A stretch of DNA of 64,000 bases from Amyelois transitella (GCF_032362555.1 NC_083515.1:9583001-9647000); one strand, 5' to 3'; shown: positions 8,793-19,550, counted from the stretch's first letter. The notes: a model not told the origin generated them from the sequence alone. Numbers and translations: made by a program.

Positions 8793-10517
8793 CTAGACTT
8801 GAAAAACATTAGGGCCCGGGCTCATGTCGTCGTTTAAAGTTATTTCTTTCCCGTATCTGCTTAGTAATTCTAGAACTACCCCGTTTGTCCACCCGAACCC
8901 ATCCTGCACGATGTATTCTCCACCACTGCCCTCGTGGCCCGGTTGCAACACGTTATACTTTTCAAACATTTTCTGCCACGTACTGTAACCTATATAGTTC
9001 GCGCGCAGCCACAACTTCGCCTGCTCTTTCGCCAACTGTTTCGCTTCCTCATCACCACTCTTGTCTAAACCGAAGATCAGTATCGATTGCAGAGGCGGCC
9101 AAGCGTTAGGATAGTCCCATTGCTCCCCTGAATTTAGTATAGACGTGGGCACACCGCCCGGAAACTCTAACGCTCCACATTTGAGCAAATATCGGACTAT
9201 TTGGGCTCCATATTTTGGGGCTAAATCTATATCTACGGCTCCGGCCCACAATGGAGCTATGCAGCTCGGGTAAAAGTGCTTCCGCAACGACTTCGCGTCC
9301 ATGTCATAGTCGTACCATACTCCATCCTCCGGATCCCAGAGGACTTTCGAGATTGCGTTCCTCCAGTACTTGGCAAGGCTCCACCATTTCTGCGCTTCGC
9401 GGCGATGTTTCAGATGACTTCTAAAATCGCCGGCCAGCTCAAGGGCGCCGGCGAAAATAGCATTCAGATCCACCGGCACGATTGATGTCGTCCGCAGATC
9501 CGTCAAACTGCCGAGCTCGCTGTTTGTCGCGGAGATAAACCATCGAGAGGAAAAATCCCAGCCGCTCTCCGCGGCACTTTTTATTTGCAAATAAAAATTT
9601 TCACGTTTTTCCTCTTGCATGTTCAGAGAATTTGTGTAGTCTTCGTAATATGATTCGGGACGCGGATCTTTTTTATTACCGGCGGCTAAATATCTCAAAA
9701 GCATATATTCTGTTCCGTTTATATTGACATTCATTTTCTTATTGTCGAGCCAATATTGTAACTCTTTTTCTATAGTTGCGATGTGTTTCTCCAAAAAAGA
9801 TAAATCACCAGTAGCCTCGAAGTAATTGGCGACCATAGCTGTGAGCAACGGTGGGTGACTTCTGCCAAAATAGTATATTCGACCACCATTAGGTACGTAG
9901 CCGATTTTTTCAACTAAATACAGCAAATTTTCAATCATACCTTTAGCTGTTTCAATCATATTGCTCAATAGGAGTCCTCGTACCATCCAATAAGAGTCCC
10001 AGTAATATAGTTCCTTAAATCGTCCTCCTGGAACTATGAATCCGTTAGGCACGTAAAGCAGGCTGGATAGTTCTGGTTTCTCGGCAACATCGGGCTCTAC
10101 TCTTCGGCCCAACTTAGCCCAAATTTTTGTAACATTTTTCGCAAATTCTCGCAGCTGTGGATCAGAAATTTGTTCGAGAATCGGCGGATTTGGGTCAAAA
10201 TCGGGCGGGTTCCACTGTTGCAGTTGATTTCCTTCCAAAAAATGATTTTCCACGAACTCTAGCAGCTGTTCATGTGACGGATTGTGTTCGGTGTCGTGCA
10301 TGAGTTTAGCGAAAGAGGCCAATGTTTCATTTTCGGGATGTTTGAGTTTCATATCGACGAATGTTTTGGAATCGGGGTAAAGGCGCGCTAGTTGCACTTT
10401 GTGGAGGAGTTCGCCGGAGCAATAAATTGAAGAGTTGCACACTGAGAGCTTTGTCGCGGCCTGTACACACGCCCCGAGCAGTCCCAGTAAGGGGTAGATT
10501 CGTTTGATGGTGGGCAT
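8793..10517 (-). CDS. Treh: Soluble trehalase (GH37), gene copy 1
   Basis: A 574-residue secreted trehalase that hydrolyses trehalose to two glucose units. The N-terminus (KRIYPLLGLLGACVQA) is a signal peptide, probably cleaved near residue 20. Signature 1 (PGGRFKELYYWDSY) is at 163-176, the catalytic acid Asp at 321 (SGWDFSSRW), signature 2 (QWDYPNAWPP) at 466-475, and the catalytic base Glu at 534 (GGEY). All are intact. There is no C-terminal membrane helix, so it is of the soluble Treh-1 type rather than membrane-bound Treh-2. The coding region is one exon. A paralogue lies 4.3 kb upstream on the same strand. A 41-codon upstream ORF ends two bases before this ATG. The length is close to that of Bombyx soluble trehalase (579). 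Confidence 0.93.
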   Translation of the reverse strand: MPTIKRIYPLLGLLGACVQAATKLSVCNSSIYCSGELLHKVQLARLYPDSKTFVDMKLKHPENETLASFAKLMHDTEHNPSHEQLLEFVENHFLEGNQLQQWNPPDFDPNPPILEQISDPQLREFAKNVTKIWAKLGRRVEPDVAEKPELSSLLYVPNGFIVPGGRFKELYYWDSYWMVRGLLLSNMIETAKGMIENLLYLVEKIGYVPNGGRIYYFGRSHPPLLTAMVANYFEATGDLSFLEKHIATIEKELQYWLDNKKMNVNINGTEYMLLRYLAAGNKKDPRPESYYEDYTNSLNMQEEKRENFYLQIKSAAESGWDFSSRWFISATNSELGSLTDLRTTSIVPVDLNAIFAGALELAGDFRSHLKHRREAQKWWSLAKYWRNAISKVLWDPEDGVWYDYDMDAKSLRKHFYPSCIAPLWAGAVDIDLAPKYGAQIVRYLLKCGALEFPGGVPTSILNSGEQWDYPNAWPPLQSILIFGLDKSGDEEAKQLAKEQAKLWLRANYIGYSTWQKMFEKYNVLQPGHEGSGGEYIVQDGFGWTNGVVLELLSRYGKEITLNDDMSPGPNVFQV

Positions 10518-10519
10518 GT

Positions 10520-10645
10520 TTAGTGTGGGGATATTCGTTTAGCGTAATGATAAACATAACCTTTGCGCGTGACGCGACGGGCAGTGGCGCGCGGCGAGTG
10601 TGGCGGGCGAGGTCCGCGACCCGCAATAAACGTCGCGCGACTCAT
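10520..10645 (-). promoter_or_regulatory. Upstream ORF abutting the trehalase 1 start codon
   Basis: On the minus strand an ATG at 10645 opens 41 codons (beginning MSRATFIAG, arginine-rich) and stops at TAA 10522-10520. Only two bases (AC) separate this stop from the trehalase ATG (TAA-AC-ATG). If the transcript starts at or upstream of about 10647, ribosomes would meet this ORF first and trehalase translation would need leaky scanning or reinitiation. The transcription start is not known. Another out-of-frame ATG (10558) overlaps the main start. Confidence 0.45.
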
Positions 10646-10860
10646 CACTGACGTGTTCTAGTGCATCTCTCAGCTGATCCAGTGCAGAGCCGAGCCCCCG
10701 CTTTCACTGCCGAGGCACTCCACTATGCGCACGCAATTGGAACACGCAGGCCTCGACCTAGAACTGCGGACAGGTAGCGGCTCCACAAACAAAAACAAAC
10801 AAGACTAGCGCCCCGCTCGGAGTCTGGGAGCGCACTGACAAATGTCAACGTCAAAAATTT
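10646..10860 (-). promoter_or_regulatory. GC/CpG-rich promoter region of trehalase 1
   Basis: About 200 bp of CpG-rich DNA upstream of the gene in otherwise AT-rich surroundings. On the minus strand TCAGTG (A at about 10649) fits an insect initiator. A weak 4-of-5 DPE-like match lies at +28. No TATA box was seen. An upstream splice site was not found. Confidence 0.35.
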
Positions 10861-11031
10861 ATTCCTAATCTACATTGTCAAGTCAACTTGAGATTTAAAG
10901 GTGTATTAGAAGATTGCGATTCTGTGCTGACTAACTAGCAACACTGACACAAAATATATAACACGAGCAACAAAATATATTGAAAAAAGTACTTAAATAT
11001 TATAAGAATATTTCAATAATATAATTATTAC

Positions 11032-11215
11032 ATACATACATACATATAGTCACGTCTATATCCCTTGCGGGGTAGACAGAGCCAATAGTCCCGAAAAGAC
11101 TGAATGGCCACATTGAGCTGCTCTGCTTAATGATGGAATTGAGATCCAAATAGTGACAGGTTGCAAGCCCATCGCCTAAAAAAAAGGATCGCAATTTTAT
11201 AAGCCTATCCCTTAG
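11032..11215 (-). mobile_element. SINE (hairpin-head family), 5'-truncated
   Basis: Tail catacatacatatagtcacg through ggggtagacagagccaatag to aagcctatcccttag. The head third is absent. Confidence 0.85.
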
Positions 11216-11870
11216 TTATTACCTATTGTATTGTCGCTTATTTTTCGTCTACGATGTGTTACGTGCCTGAAAACTTTATCATATGTTTCTGTTCTATAAC
11301 TAATCATCAGAGATCGGATATTCGGATGCATATTTACCTAAAGTTGGGGTGTTGGGTTAGTATGGAACGTACTTCTGTACCTCAAAAATTCCGGGATTCG
11401 GCATTGATACACTTAATATTCTAATTATGGTAATTTTTGATAAATATGATCATCCATCACTTATGTTTATAAAGGTGTTTATCATACCTAATATACGATA
11501 AGATTCAATTTCTTGTTTAATAAAATTTCCGGGATTCAAAATAATTCGAATCCCGAAAGCAAAAAGCCGCCTCCATACTTTCTTAGCCAAAATATTAGTT
11601 TAGGTAAATATGCATCCGATTATCCGATCTCTACTAATCATAAAAGTGACAGACAGACAAACACGCAGACGACGCACAATCGAAACTATTTGGTTTGCCT
11701 ATGTATGAAGCAGAAATTTAAGAAAATTTCTATGTGATTGAGAGTAACAGATAAGCTGGGAGAACTGCGAGCGAAATCAATCGTACACCCAAAGGGGTAG
11801 GCAGAGACACATTACTACATTTTTACACTTGTAAAAATCCCAGATTTTGTTTTTCTCAAAACCTAATTTT
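11216..11870. other. No gene recognised
   Basis: The phrases tccgggattc and taaatatgcatccgat recur in inverted orientation around 11320-11410 and 11525-11625. This suggests a decayed inverted-repeat element. No supported coding sequence. Confidence 0.35.
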
Positions 11871-11874
11871 ATCG

Positions 11875-11945
11875 GTCATAAAGGCGCACCCTGGGCTCCT
11901 CACTAGAGAGGTGAGGATGTAACCGAGGCTAATGCCAGGGAATAT
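11875..11945 (+). repeat. Dispersed repeat C fragment
   Basis: ggctcctcactagagaggtgaggatgtaaccgaggctaatgccagg matches the repeat C block seen at 1450 and 58960. Confidence 0.5.
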
Positions 11946-11959
11946 GCTACAAAAAACTA

Positions 11960-12110
11960 ACTAGAATAGAATAGACTTATTTTCAAAATTGGATATCACT
12001 TATTGACGTCACATCACTTAAATCTAATTTTAACTAGATACTACCGCTTCCAAAGCGCATGTGTAGAAGAAGCGGCGGAACAAAGTACACTGCACTTACT
12101 ACACCTATTA
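11960..12110 (-). mobile_element. 3' UTR remnant of LINE family J
   Basis: Minus-strand match to the LINE 3' UTR: taccgcttccaaagcg...gaagaagcggcggaac...cactgca. It keeps the CCGCTTC/GAAGCGG stem found in the other copies. Confidence 0.65.
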
Positions 12111-12133
12111 CATTTGTAAGAATACAATTGCAA

Positions 12134-12343
12134 AGTACATACATACCTATATACATATAATCACGTCTATATCCCTTGCGAGGTAGAGTCAACAGTCTTG
12201 AAGAGAAGAAGGTTGCTAGCCCGTCGCCTAAAAGAAGAATCCCAAGTTTGTAAGCCTATCCCTTAGTCGCCTTTTACAACATCCATGGGAACGAGATAGA
12301 GTGGTCCTATTCTTTTCTTTATTGGTGCCGAGAACCACACGGA
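12134..12343 (-). mobile_element. SINE (hairpin-head family), internally deleted
   Basis: Tail, tatcccttgcgaggtagag, then a jump to gttgctagcccgtcgcc, and through to gtgccgagaaccacacgg. About 45 bp of the middle is missing. Confidence 0.82.
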
Positions 12344-12522
12344 AAAGTATGATTTTTTTTTAAAATAACAGGCTGTAACTGGATTTGTTACAAATTCTGA
12401 TGTCAGTTGACCTCGATCTCGAATGATGATAAGCAATTATGTGGTCGATGACCGTATTAGTATATCAATTAAATATTTATTTGGATCGGCCATTTCGTTT
12501 TTTTTTATAAATACACAAATAT

Positions 12523-12755
12523 TCACGTCTTTATTCCTTACGGGGTAGACAGAGCCAACACTCTCGCAAAAACTGAAAGACCACGTTCAGCTGTATGACT
12601 TATCGATGGAATTGAGATTCAAATAGTGACAGGTTGCCATCAGCCTATACCTATACAGCCCATCTCCTAAAAGACGAATTAATTTTTTATCAGCCAATCC
12701 CTTAGGCGCCTTTTACTACATCCGTGGGTAAGATATGGAGTGGTTCTAAATCAAA
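12523..12755 (-). mobile_element. SINE (hairpin-head family), diverged
   Basis: cacgtctttattccttacgg, ggtagacagagccaacac, attcaaatagtgacaggttg and gatatggagtggttct in minus-strand order. Confidence 0.8.
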
Positions 12756-12969
12756 TTTCTTTTAAGTCTGGATATCTTTAGAGTCATCTGGGATAGGAGG
12801 GCTTGTTGTGTGTGGGATAAATAAAAATGTGGTTATCTGTTGCTATGCCTGTGAAAAATTTGGTCTATTTTTTCATTTCAGCCTTACGTATCTACGTACC
12901 TCAATTCCAAAATTCATAAGAATCTGTTCAGCCGTTATGCATAATAGGTAGACAAATATAACATTTCTA

Positions 12970-13168
12970 TTGTAAGTTTGGAGTTGAAGTTGACCTTGTT
13001 GAAGAAAATGCTGCAGTGCAGTTTGTTACCGCTTCTTCTGCGACGCTTTAGAAGCGGCGGTAAACTTAGTTTAAGCAATTTATTTGTAGTCAACTAATGT
13101 TTTGAAACCAAAAGATATGAATAATCATATGATCAAAATGAATAAAAAGTTTTGAATTTGAATTTTGA
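12970..13168 (+). mobile_element. 3' UTR of LINE family J
   Basis: gttgaagaaaatgctgcagt, then the CCGCTTC...GAAGCGG stem-loop, atgaataaaaag and the terminal ttttgaatttgaatttt. It aligns throughout with the minus strand of 63000-63190. Confidence 0.75.
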
Positions 13169-13169
13169 T

Positions 13170-14779
13170 GAAAATATGGTTAGAATTATTATGTCGCCAG
13201 GTACAAATTAAACGCATTCTTCATTAGACACAGCCTTTTATTATATACCTATAAATAATAATACTTAAAGGTAAATAAATAATATATATATATACTGACA
13301 ATAATTTTCTTCGAAAATTATCGACTTCATTGTTTATTTTTAATATCTGCATCCAATATCACACGCGGTAATAATATCAAACTAATACATGCGATAAATG
13401 TACTCCACTACTCAAACTTCTGTTTTTTTTATAACTTTAGTTGACATTTTCAAATTCGTGTGTAAAGCTAAGCTTAAGAAACTGATTTTTCCAAAACATA
13501 TGATACAGTTACCTACTCCTCATATTAAAATATGTATTGAAGATCTCATTTAGGTATATCTTAAGGTAATAACTACATCATACTGGTAACTATATTAAAC
13601 TTCAATTTTTAAGGAGGGCTCTCATACAATAAACGTATCATCTATTTCGATTTTAAGAAACAGATAGAAACGTCAATATAAAAAGTTAATATTTAAGTAG
13701 TAAATGATGATGGTGGTGATGGTACGTAACTCTTTGTGCGCGAGTCCAACTCGCACTTGGCCGGTTTTATTAATACATAATTACATCTAGTTACCGGCAA
13801 GCAGTACTATACCTTACATATTTATATGTCCACTGTACAGAAATGTTACATTTACACAAGACATTGTGATTCATAATTATATTTTCGACTATTTATGAAT
13901 AATACAGGTTTTTATAGCATAAAACAATGCGAAAGTTAAAAACGAATCATTTACGAAGTCTGTAATTAAATTAATTAAAATTTCTGAAATTAATAAATGT
14001 CTAAAATGTAAAGTAATAATTTTTTAATAACTTAGCAACAAAATTAAATAGGTATACTCTTTTTAATTAGCATTTTAGGTAAGTATTTAAGCTTTAATAG
14101 ACACAATAAAATAACCGAAGAAAAAATTAAGGAGTATGTGAACTATAAATATCTATATGTTTATCTAAGTTTTATAAGTAATTTAATTTCTATCACAATA
14201 TTGATATTTTATTAGCTAGCACAATAGACCAAAATTTATTAAATGCATTTAAGTAATAACCATAAATATTAATTTAAGATAATAGCAATAAAAATTGTGT
14301 TTCACTAACCTTTTTATAATTCGGTTTAAATGATCGAATAAATCACAAATTATGGCACTATTTCATAAAAAAAATATACCTTATTGTTGTTGTAATAAGT
14401 AAAATGTTGAAAGTTCATGAAGTTATGAGTTTCAGGACCCATGACAAATTATATTTATTGTGATATATTTGAATGAAAGTAGTTTTACCATGTACTTAAA
14501 ATATTTTCTTTGCCTTTTATCAAAACTTCATGTTTAATTCTAGGAAACTGCATCATTCATAATTACAAATTATATGTATGTATGTATCTTAAACATATGT
14601 TATTTATAATCTATTTTGTTTATTATACTAAAAAAAATAATTAAATGCTTCAATAAACCTTAGTAATCTAGATGTTGTAGTCGAAACTCTAAACAAGTAC
14701 ATTTGTTTCTTGCTCATTTGTACTTTATAATATAATTTTTGCTTGGAATTTCGTTAATGCGGGCAATGTGTCCTGTTTC
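13170..14779. other. AT-rich intergenic sequence between the trehalase genes
   Basis: No coding frame or known repeat was recognised over 1.6 kb. The part nearest 14780 is the likely 3' UTR of trehalase 2. A minus-strand AATAAA is visible as TTTATT near 14617. A short (TATG)n run sits at 14574-14586. Confidence 0.45.
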
Positions 14780-16525
14780 CTAAGCTCCACTTTCGTTGCT
14801 TTTAATATCTTCCAAATAAACAACTTTACTTCTATCATTTCCTGGAGAATCCTTCGCCGTTAGAGTTCTGCCATATTTTTTCAGAAATTCAAGAACTACG
14901 CCATTGGACCATCCGAAACCGAATTGCAAGGTGTATTCGCCTCCGTCTCCAAATGCGCCAGGAGTTTGCGCGTCATATTTTTCAAACATTTGGCCATTGT
15001 CGGAGAATCCCTTGTGACATGCGCGTACCCACGTTTGAGCTACATTAAATGCCATTGTCTGAGCTTCCTCACTGCCTATCGCTTCTAAAGCATTCACTAC
15101 CAAGCTCACTAGTGGAGGCCAAGCGTTAGGGAAGTCCCATTGCTCTTTAGTGTAATCCAAGGAAACTGGAACACCGCCAGGATAGTCGAGACCCTTAGAG
15201 TTACGCAAATAATTCACAACACGGGGAGCGTGTTTTTCAACCAACTCATCTTCCACCGCCCTCATCCATAAAGGAGCAACATTGCTAGGGTAGAAATACT
15301 TGCGATGCTGCTTGTGACTCAAATCATAGTCAAACCACACTCCCTCGTCTTCATTCCATAAAACCTCTTCAATGGAGTTCCTCCATTGCTTGGCCAGGTA
15401 TCCCCAATGTGCTGCCTCGTTAGGTTTCTTCAAAACAGCTTTGAAGTAAGCCATGTTGCTTAGAGCATTAGCGAAGATTGAGTTCAAGTCGACAGGGACT
15501 ATGTCTTGAGTGTGGATCATTGTTAAGTCTCCTTTATTGCTTCCGTCCTTTTCTATATACCAACGCGATGAGAAATCCCAACCACTTTCAGCAGCACTTT
15601 TTAAATCAGTGTAAAATTCTGTCCGCCTTTCCTCTGTGTCAAATTTTTGTGCGTTCGTCCAATCTTCATAATAAGATTCTGGACGGGGGCCTTCACTGGG
15701 AGCGTAATATCTTAGCAATGTGTACGTCCTTCCAGATTTATCAAAGGAAACAATTTGCGTATCAAGCCAATATTTTATTTCTTCTTCCAATGCATCAATA
15801 TTAGCTGTTAAGAATTCAGTATCACGCGTTTTGTCGAAATATAAAGCCACCATAGCTGACAATAGAGGAGGCTGACTTCTTTGCTGGTAGTACCATCTGC
15901 TCCCGTTGGGGATATGTCCGAACTTCTTTAGCAATTCAATAAGATTTTCTAATACACCTCTGACGGTGTCATCCATGTCGCTTATAAGAAGACCTTCAAT
16001 GATCCAGTACGTGTCCCAGTAATAAAGTTCTTTGAATCTACCTCCAGGTATGATGAAACCGTGACTGACAGGCACCAAGCTATGTTGTTCAGGATTCTCA
16101 AAAACTGCTTTGGTAACTTTTCTTCCCAGAACAGGCCATATCGCGTTTATATCTTTTCCGAATTGTCGTAAGTCTTCATCGTTTATTTCATTTAAGAATT
16201 CTGGGTTTTCCGAGTGGTCAGTTGGTGTCCAGTTTTCTAGTTCGTTAGTAGTGTCGTTATTGAAATACTGGTCAACAAATAATTTGATTTGGTCCCGATT
16301 AGGGTCGTTGTTTGTTTCGTTGAGTAGTTCGTTAAATGCTTTCAACGTTGTGTTCTCATCGTATCTCATTTCGTAGTCAACGAAAGTCTTGGAATCGGGG
16401 AAGACGCGCGCCAGTTGAACATGATGCAGGAGTGCACTGTTGCAGTAGACGGGTCGGTCGCAGGAGGGGGGCAGCTCGCCGCTGATTGCTGAAGCCACTA
16501 CTAACAGTAGAATCAACTGCCACAT
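14780..16525 (-). CDS. Treh: Soluble trehalase (GH37), gene copy 2
   Basis: 581 residues. It is a secreted trehalase that splits trehalose into glucose. The signal peptide is clear (MWQLILLLVVASAISG, cleavage near residue 16). Signature 1 is PGGRFKELYYWDTY at 160-173, catalytic Asp at 317 (SGWDFSSRW), signature 2 QWDFPNAWPP at 462-471, and catalytic Glu at 530 (GGEY). The C-terminus is hydrophilic with no membrane segment, so it is the soluble type. It resembles Bombyx Treh-1 more closely (N-terminal ...RPVYCNS, ...LARVFPDSKTFVD) than copy 1 does. The coding region is uninterrupted, but TTTCAG lies directly before the ATG, so the 5' UTR is spliced. Same orientation as copy 1, consistent with tandem duplication. 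Confidence 0.94.
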   Translation of the reverse strand: MWQLILLLVVASAISGELPPSCDRPVYCNSALLHHVQLARVFPDSKTFVDYEMRYDENTTLKAFNELLNETNNDPNRDQIKLFVDQYFNNDTTNELENWTPTDHSENPEFLNEINDEDLRQFGKDINAIWPVLGRKVTKAVFENPEQHSLVPVSHGFIIPGGRFKELYYWDTYWIIEGLLISDMDDTVRGVLENLIELLKKFGHIPNGSRWYYQQRSQPPLLSAMVALYFDKTRDTEFLTANIDALEEEIKYWLDTQIVSFDKSGRTYTLLRYYAPSEGPRPESYYEDWTNAQKFDTEERRTEFYTDLKSAAESGWDFSSRWYIEKDGSNKGDLTMIHTQDIVPVDLNSIFANALSNMAYFKAVLKKPNEAAHWGYLAKQWRNSIEEVLWNEDEGVWFDYDLSHKQHRKYFYPSNVAPLWMRAVEDELVEKHAPRVVNYLRNSKGLDYPGGVPVSLDYTKEQWDFPNAWPPLVSLVVNALEAIGSEEAQTMAFNVAQTWVRACHKGFSDNGQMFEKYDAQTPGAFGDGGEYTLQFGFGWSNGVVLEFLKKYGRTLTAKDSPGNDRSKVVYLEDIKSNESGA

Positions 16526-16540
16526 CTGAAACAGAGAAAC
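16526..16540 (-). other. Splice acceptor joined to the trehalase 2 start codon
   Basis: The minus strand reads TTTCTCTGTTTCAG|ATG. The pyrimidine tract and AG end exactly at the initiator ATG, which implies at least one untranslated exon upstream (coordinates above 16540). One candidate is 33460-33556. Confidence 0.7.
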
Positions 16541-16799
16541 ACATACTAAGATAATAGAATAGTAGTCAGTTATGGTAACGTAAAGATTTTATTTTTTTAT
16601 TTATATCCCTATTTTGATAAGAGCAAACTGATGTTTATGTCGCGTTACATGGGTATCATCCCATTTAAGAATTTATTTCTTTTTGTTACATCCCGTCGCT
16701 GTAAAGCGCCTGCTTTATTAAAACAGCAAAAGTGCTTGCTATTATAATGGAAAGGTGGCTAAAATTAATAAAGGATACCTACATTGTGAACTTCATTAA

Positions 16800-16900
16800 C
16801 ATACATACGTACATATGGTCACGTCTATATCCCTTGCGGGGTAGACAGAGCAACAGTCTTGAAAAACTGAATGGCCACGTTCAGCTATTTGGCTGACTTC
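16800..16900 (-). mobile_element. SINE tail fragment (hairpin-head family)
   Basis: acatatggtcacgtctatat through ggccacgttcagctatttgg. Only the 3' third is present. Confidence 0.85.
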
Positions 16901-17012
16901 ATTAACTGTGATATAATTTGTGCTATATGTTCTCCAGCACTTTCTTTAGTACAAGTAAGATAAATATGGTAAAGATGGACCATCGTTATCATTGTTGTGG
17001 ATCCCGTAAGAG

Positions 17013-19149
17013 CAGGGGCGTATTTTAAGATTGCGCGCTCCGGGCTCCTGCAGCTTTCCGCCCCATCAAGGAATGAAAGAAAACAAAAAAAAAAGTTATC
17101 GATTTTATATTTTACATTTTTTTTCTGTGGACAAAATTTTTGACAAATTCGTTTATTACATCGTCATAATCAATTTTATTTGTTAAATCGGCTTCGATGT
17201 TCAAAATTGCCAAATTATTAAGCCGTTCTTCGATAAGACGCGATCTTAAATAGTTTTTTAACCGTTTGAGTACCGAAAATGAGCGTTCTGCACTACAATT
17301 CGTTACTGCAGTACAAAGAAATATGCGCAACGCAATTTCAATGTAAGGAAACGCCACTTTCAGATCCTTTTTATTAATTAATAAGTTTAGTTCGCGTAAA
17401 CTTGTTTCAGTTTCTTGTCCCTGAGACGGCAAAAAATTCTTTAATAGTATGCATTTATCCTTTAAATCATCCGCAAGATCAGTAGGATAAGACTTTTGGA
17501 GTGATAATGCGTTCAATTTAATTTCCGCCTCAGATAGTGTACTTAAATTGGATAGAAATGCAAATTTTGCGGTTACAGCGTCATAGGATGTTTTACGCCT
17601 CCTTAACTCGCCCAACAATTGGTCGCATATTGGCAAAAAAGTATTCACTTTGAAATAGTCCCGTCCTTGTAAAATTACTTCTCCTTCGCGTTGCTCATCG
17701 TCTCGTTTTTTTCTTTTTGTTATCCTTTTCCGGCTATCTTTGTAATCTTCAGTACACTTTTCTTTTCCAGCTTTTTCAAATGCATCGAATAATTCGCGTT
17801 GATTTTTCACAAAAGTAATCAGGGAATCGTAAAGGTTGGAGACTACCTCAACGTTTGTGTCCACACCTTGCAAAACTTTAGAAACGGTATTAAATTGTTT
17901 TAGAACTGATCCCCAGAATTCCGATAATATCGCTGTTTCTAAGGAATTCAGTTGAGCCAATAAACATTTATATAGCCAATAAATCATTTTTGATTAAGGC
18001 TTTTTGTTGCGAAGAGTTACTTTTTATTGCTTCCAGAGCTTTAATTATTTGTTCCCAATTTTTATTCAGGCTCGAGCAAGCATCATCTCTTGCCGACCAC
18101 CGCGTATGTGACAAATTTTTAACGGTTACATTTTCAGGTTCCGTTAAAAATGTTAATTGCAATATTTTTGTACGTCCCGTTGATCCTGTAAAAAATACGT
18201 ACAGATTTTGCAGTACTCCAAAAAACTTTGTAGCTTCTGGGCAACACTCAGCTGCTGAGGATCCGATCAAATTTAAGGAATGTGCGGCGCAAGGTATATA
18301 TGTATGTTGCATACTGGCATTTTTCTTTAATCTTTGCCTGCAGGCCGTTATACTGCCCCGACATGTTGCTTGCATTATCATAAGACTGACCTCTACAATT
18401 GGCAATATCGATATTTAGTTTGTCAAAAGTCTTCAAAATTGCTTGCAACATGTCTTCTGCTTTGTGACCAGTATTTGGCAGAAAGCAAAGGAAACGTTCA
18501 ACTGGTTCTGCATTATCTTGAACAAATCGCACAATTAAAGAAAGTTGATCTTCATGGGTTATGTCCGGAGTAGAATCAACACTAAAAGAAAAGTATTTGG
18601 CTTTTTGTAGTCGCTCAATTATTGTTTCGGTAACTTTGTCAGCCATAATTTTAATAAATTTTTCATATGTTGCAAATGATAAGTAAGAGGTGCTGCCCTT
18701 TTTAGAACTTCTAGAAATTAACTTGCTTTTAGAACTTCTAGAAATTAACTTGCGCAAGGCGACTTAGGCTAAATACTAAAATTATTTTTTTTGCTTCAGA
18801 CTTGCTTCAGACATAAAATAAAAAAACCGAGGCGGAAAAAATAGACGGTTCAACCGGTTCAGGAAAGAACAAGGGGCGGCTTGCATACTTCAATTAATTT
18901 CGAATTTCTCCAGACATGATATCCACGCACAAGACAAGGGGCGGCTTTCATACTTTAATTGAATTTCAAATTTCTTCAGACATTAAATCAACATGTGGAA
19001 AGGTGGCTCAGGGGCGTTCTAGGCTTAAGTCTGAAAATATTTTTTTTATTTTTTCAAACTTGCAAACCAAAGCCCTAGCCCTGGGCCGCCCCTCGCGGCT
19101 TGCCGCCCCGGGCTATAGCCCTTCTGGCCCTAGGGTAAATACACCCCTG
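17013..19149 (-). mobile_element. hAT transposon with TIRs and 8-bp target duplication
   Basis: A 2137-bp element. Terminal inverted repeats are CAGGGGCGTATTT at the left and CAGGGGTGTATTT (reverse complement of 19137-19149) at the right. The 8-base duplication CGTAAGAG flanks it exactly (17005-17012 and 19150-19157), the hallmark of hAT elements. Most of the interior is a minus-strand transposase gene that is now broken. Two related ~50 bp blocks (aaggggcggcttgcatactt and aaggggcggctttcatactt) repeat near 18870 and 18940. Confidence 0.92.
17112..18757 (-). pseudogene. hAT transposase, ZMYM1/DUF4371-like, frameshifted
   Basis: Three successive minus-strand frames carry the transposase: about 18248-18757 (motifs FSFSVDSTPDITHEDQLS, RGQSYDNASNMSG), 17968-18405 (CAAHSLNLIG, LSHTRWSARDDA) and 17112-17987 (C-terminal dimerisation region NCSAERSFSVLKRLKNYLRS). 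Frame changes near 18300 and 17985 break it. The N-terminal zinc finger and the start of the catalytic region are missing; the 5' edge has a short duplicated segment coding LISRSSK twice. It cannot make a full transposase. Confidence 0.88.
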
Positions 19150-19194
19150 CGTAAGAGGCAATTAAGGACTTAATTTTTAATTAAATGTTGCGAC

Positions 19195-19270
19195 GCTCGG
19201 ACGAAAGTCGCTTCGTGTAATAACCTGATTTGCCCAATCTGGGATTGTGGTTCTAGCGTTTTGCTTCTCT
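19195..19270 (+). repeat. Dispersed repeat C fragment
   Basis: aaagtcgcttcgtgtaataacctgatttgcccaatctgggatt matches the repeat C block (compare 21350 and the minus strand at 22680). Confidence 0.45.
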
Positions 19271-19550
19271 ATAAAAGATGGTGGTTTTGGCGTTTACTTT
19301 GCTTTTCCGTAGAAAAAGAGGATCAAAACTCATTCTGGGATCGTTATATAGTTTAATTCACCCTTAAATAAACCACAATCACTACCTACATATTTATAAA
19401 GGTCCCTGGACGGTATTTTCTCTGCTTGTAGATATGCGCTTATTTAAGAAAGTTGTGGGCGGACAGGGCGTGTCAGTGATGAAATTATAAAACAAAAGTT
19501 AACATCAAAGGTGGCTTTATAACTCTGCAATGTTTTTTAGGTAACTGATA

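Noticed and set aside
10327-10626. 99-codon minus-strand frame overlapping the trehalase 1 start
   Set aside because: It needs a TTG start and overlaps the trehalase coding sequence in another phase. The ATG-started uORF at 10645 is the more plausible upstream ORF.
15478-15804. 108-codon plus-strand frame inside trehalase 2
   Set aside because: Antisense shadow of a strongly supported coding exon.
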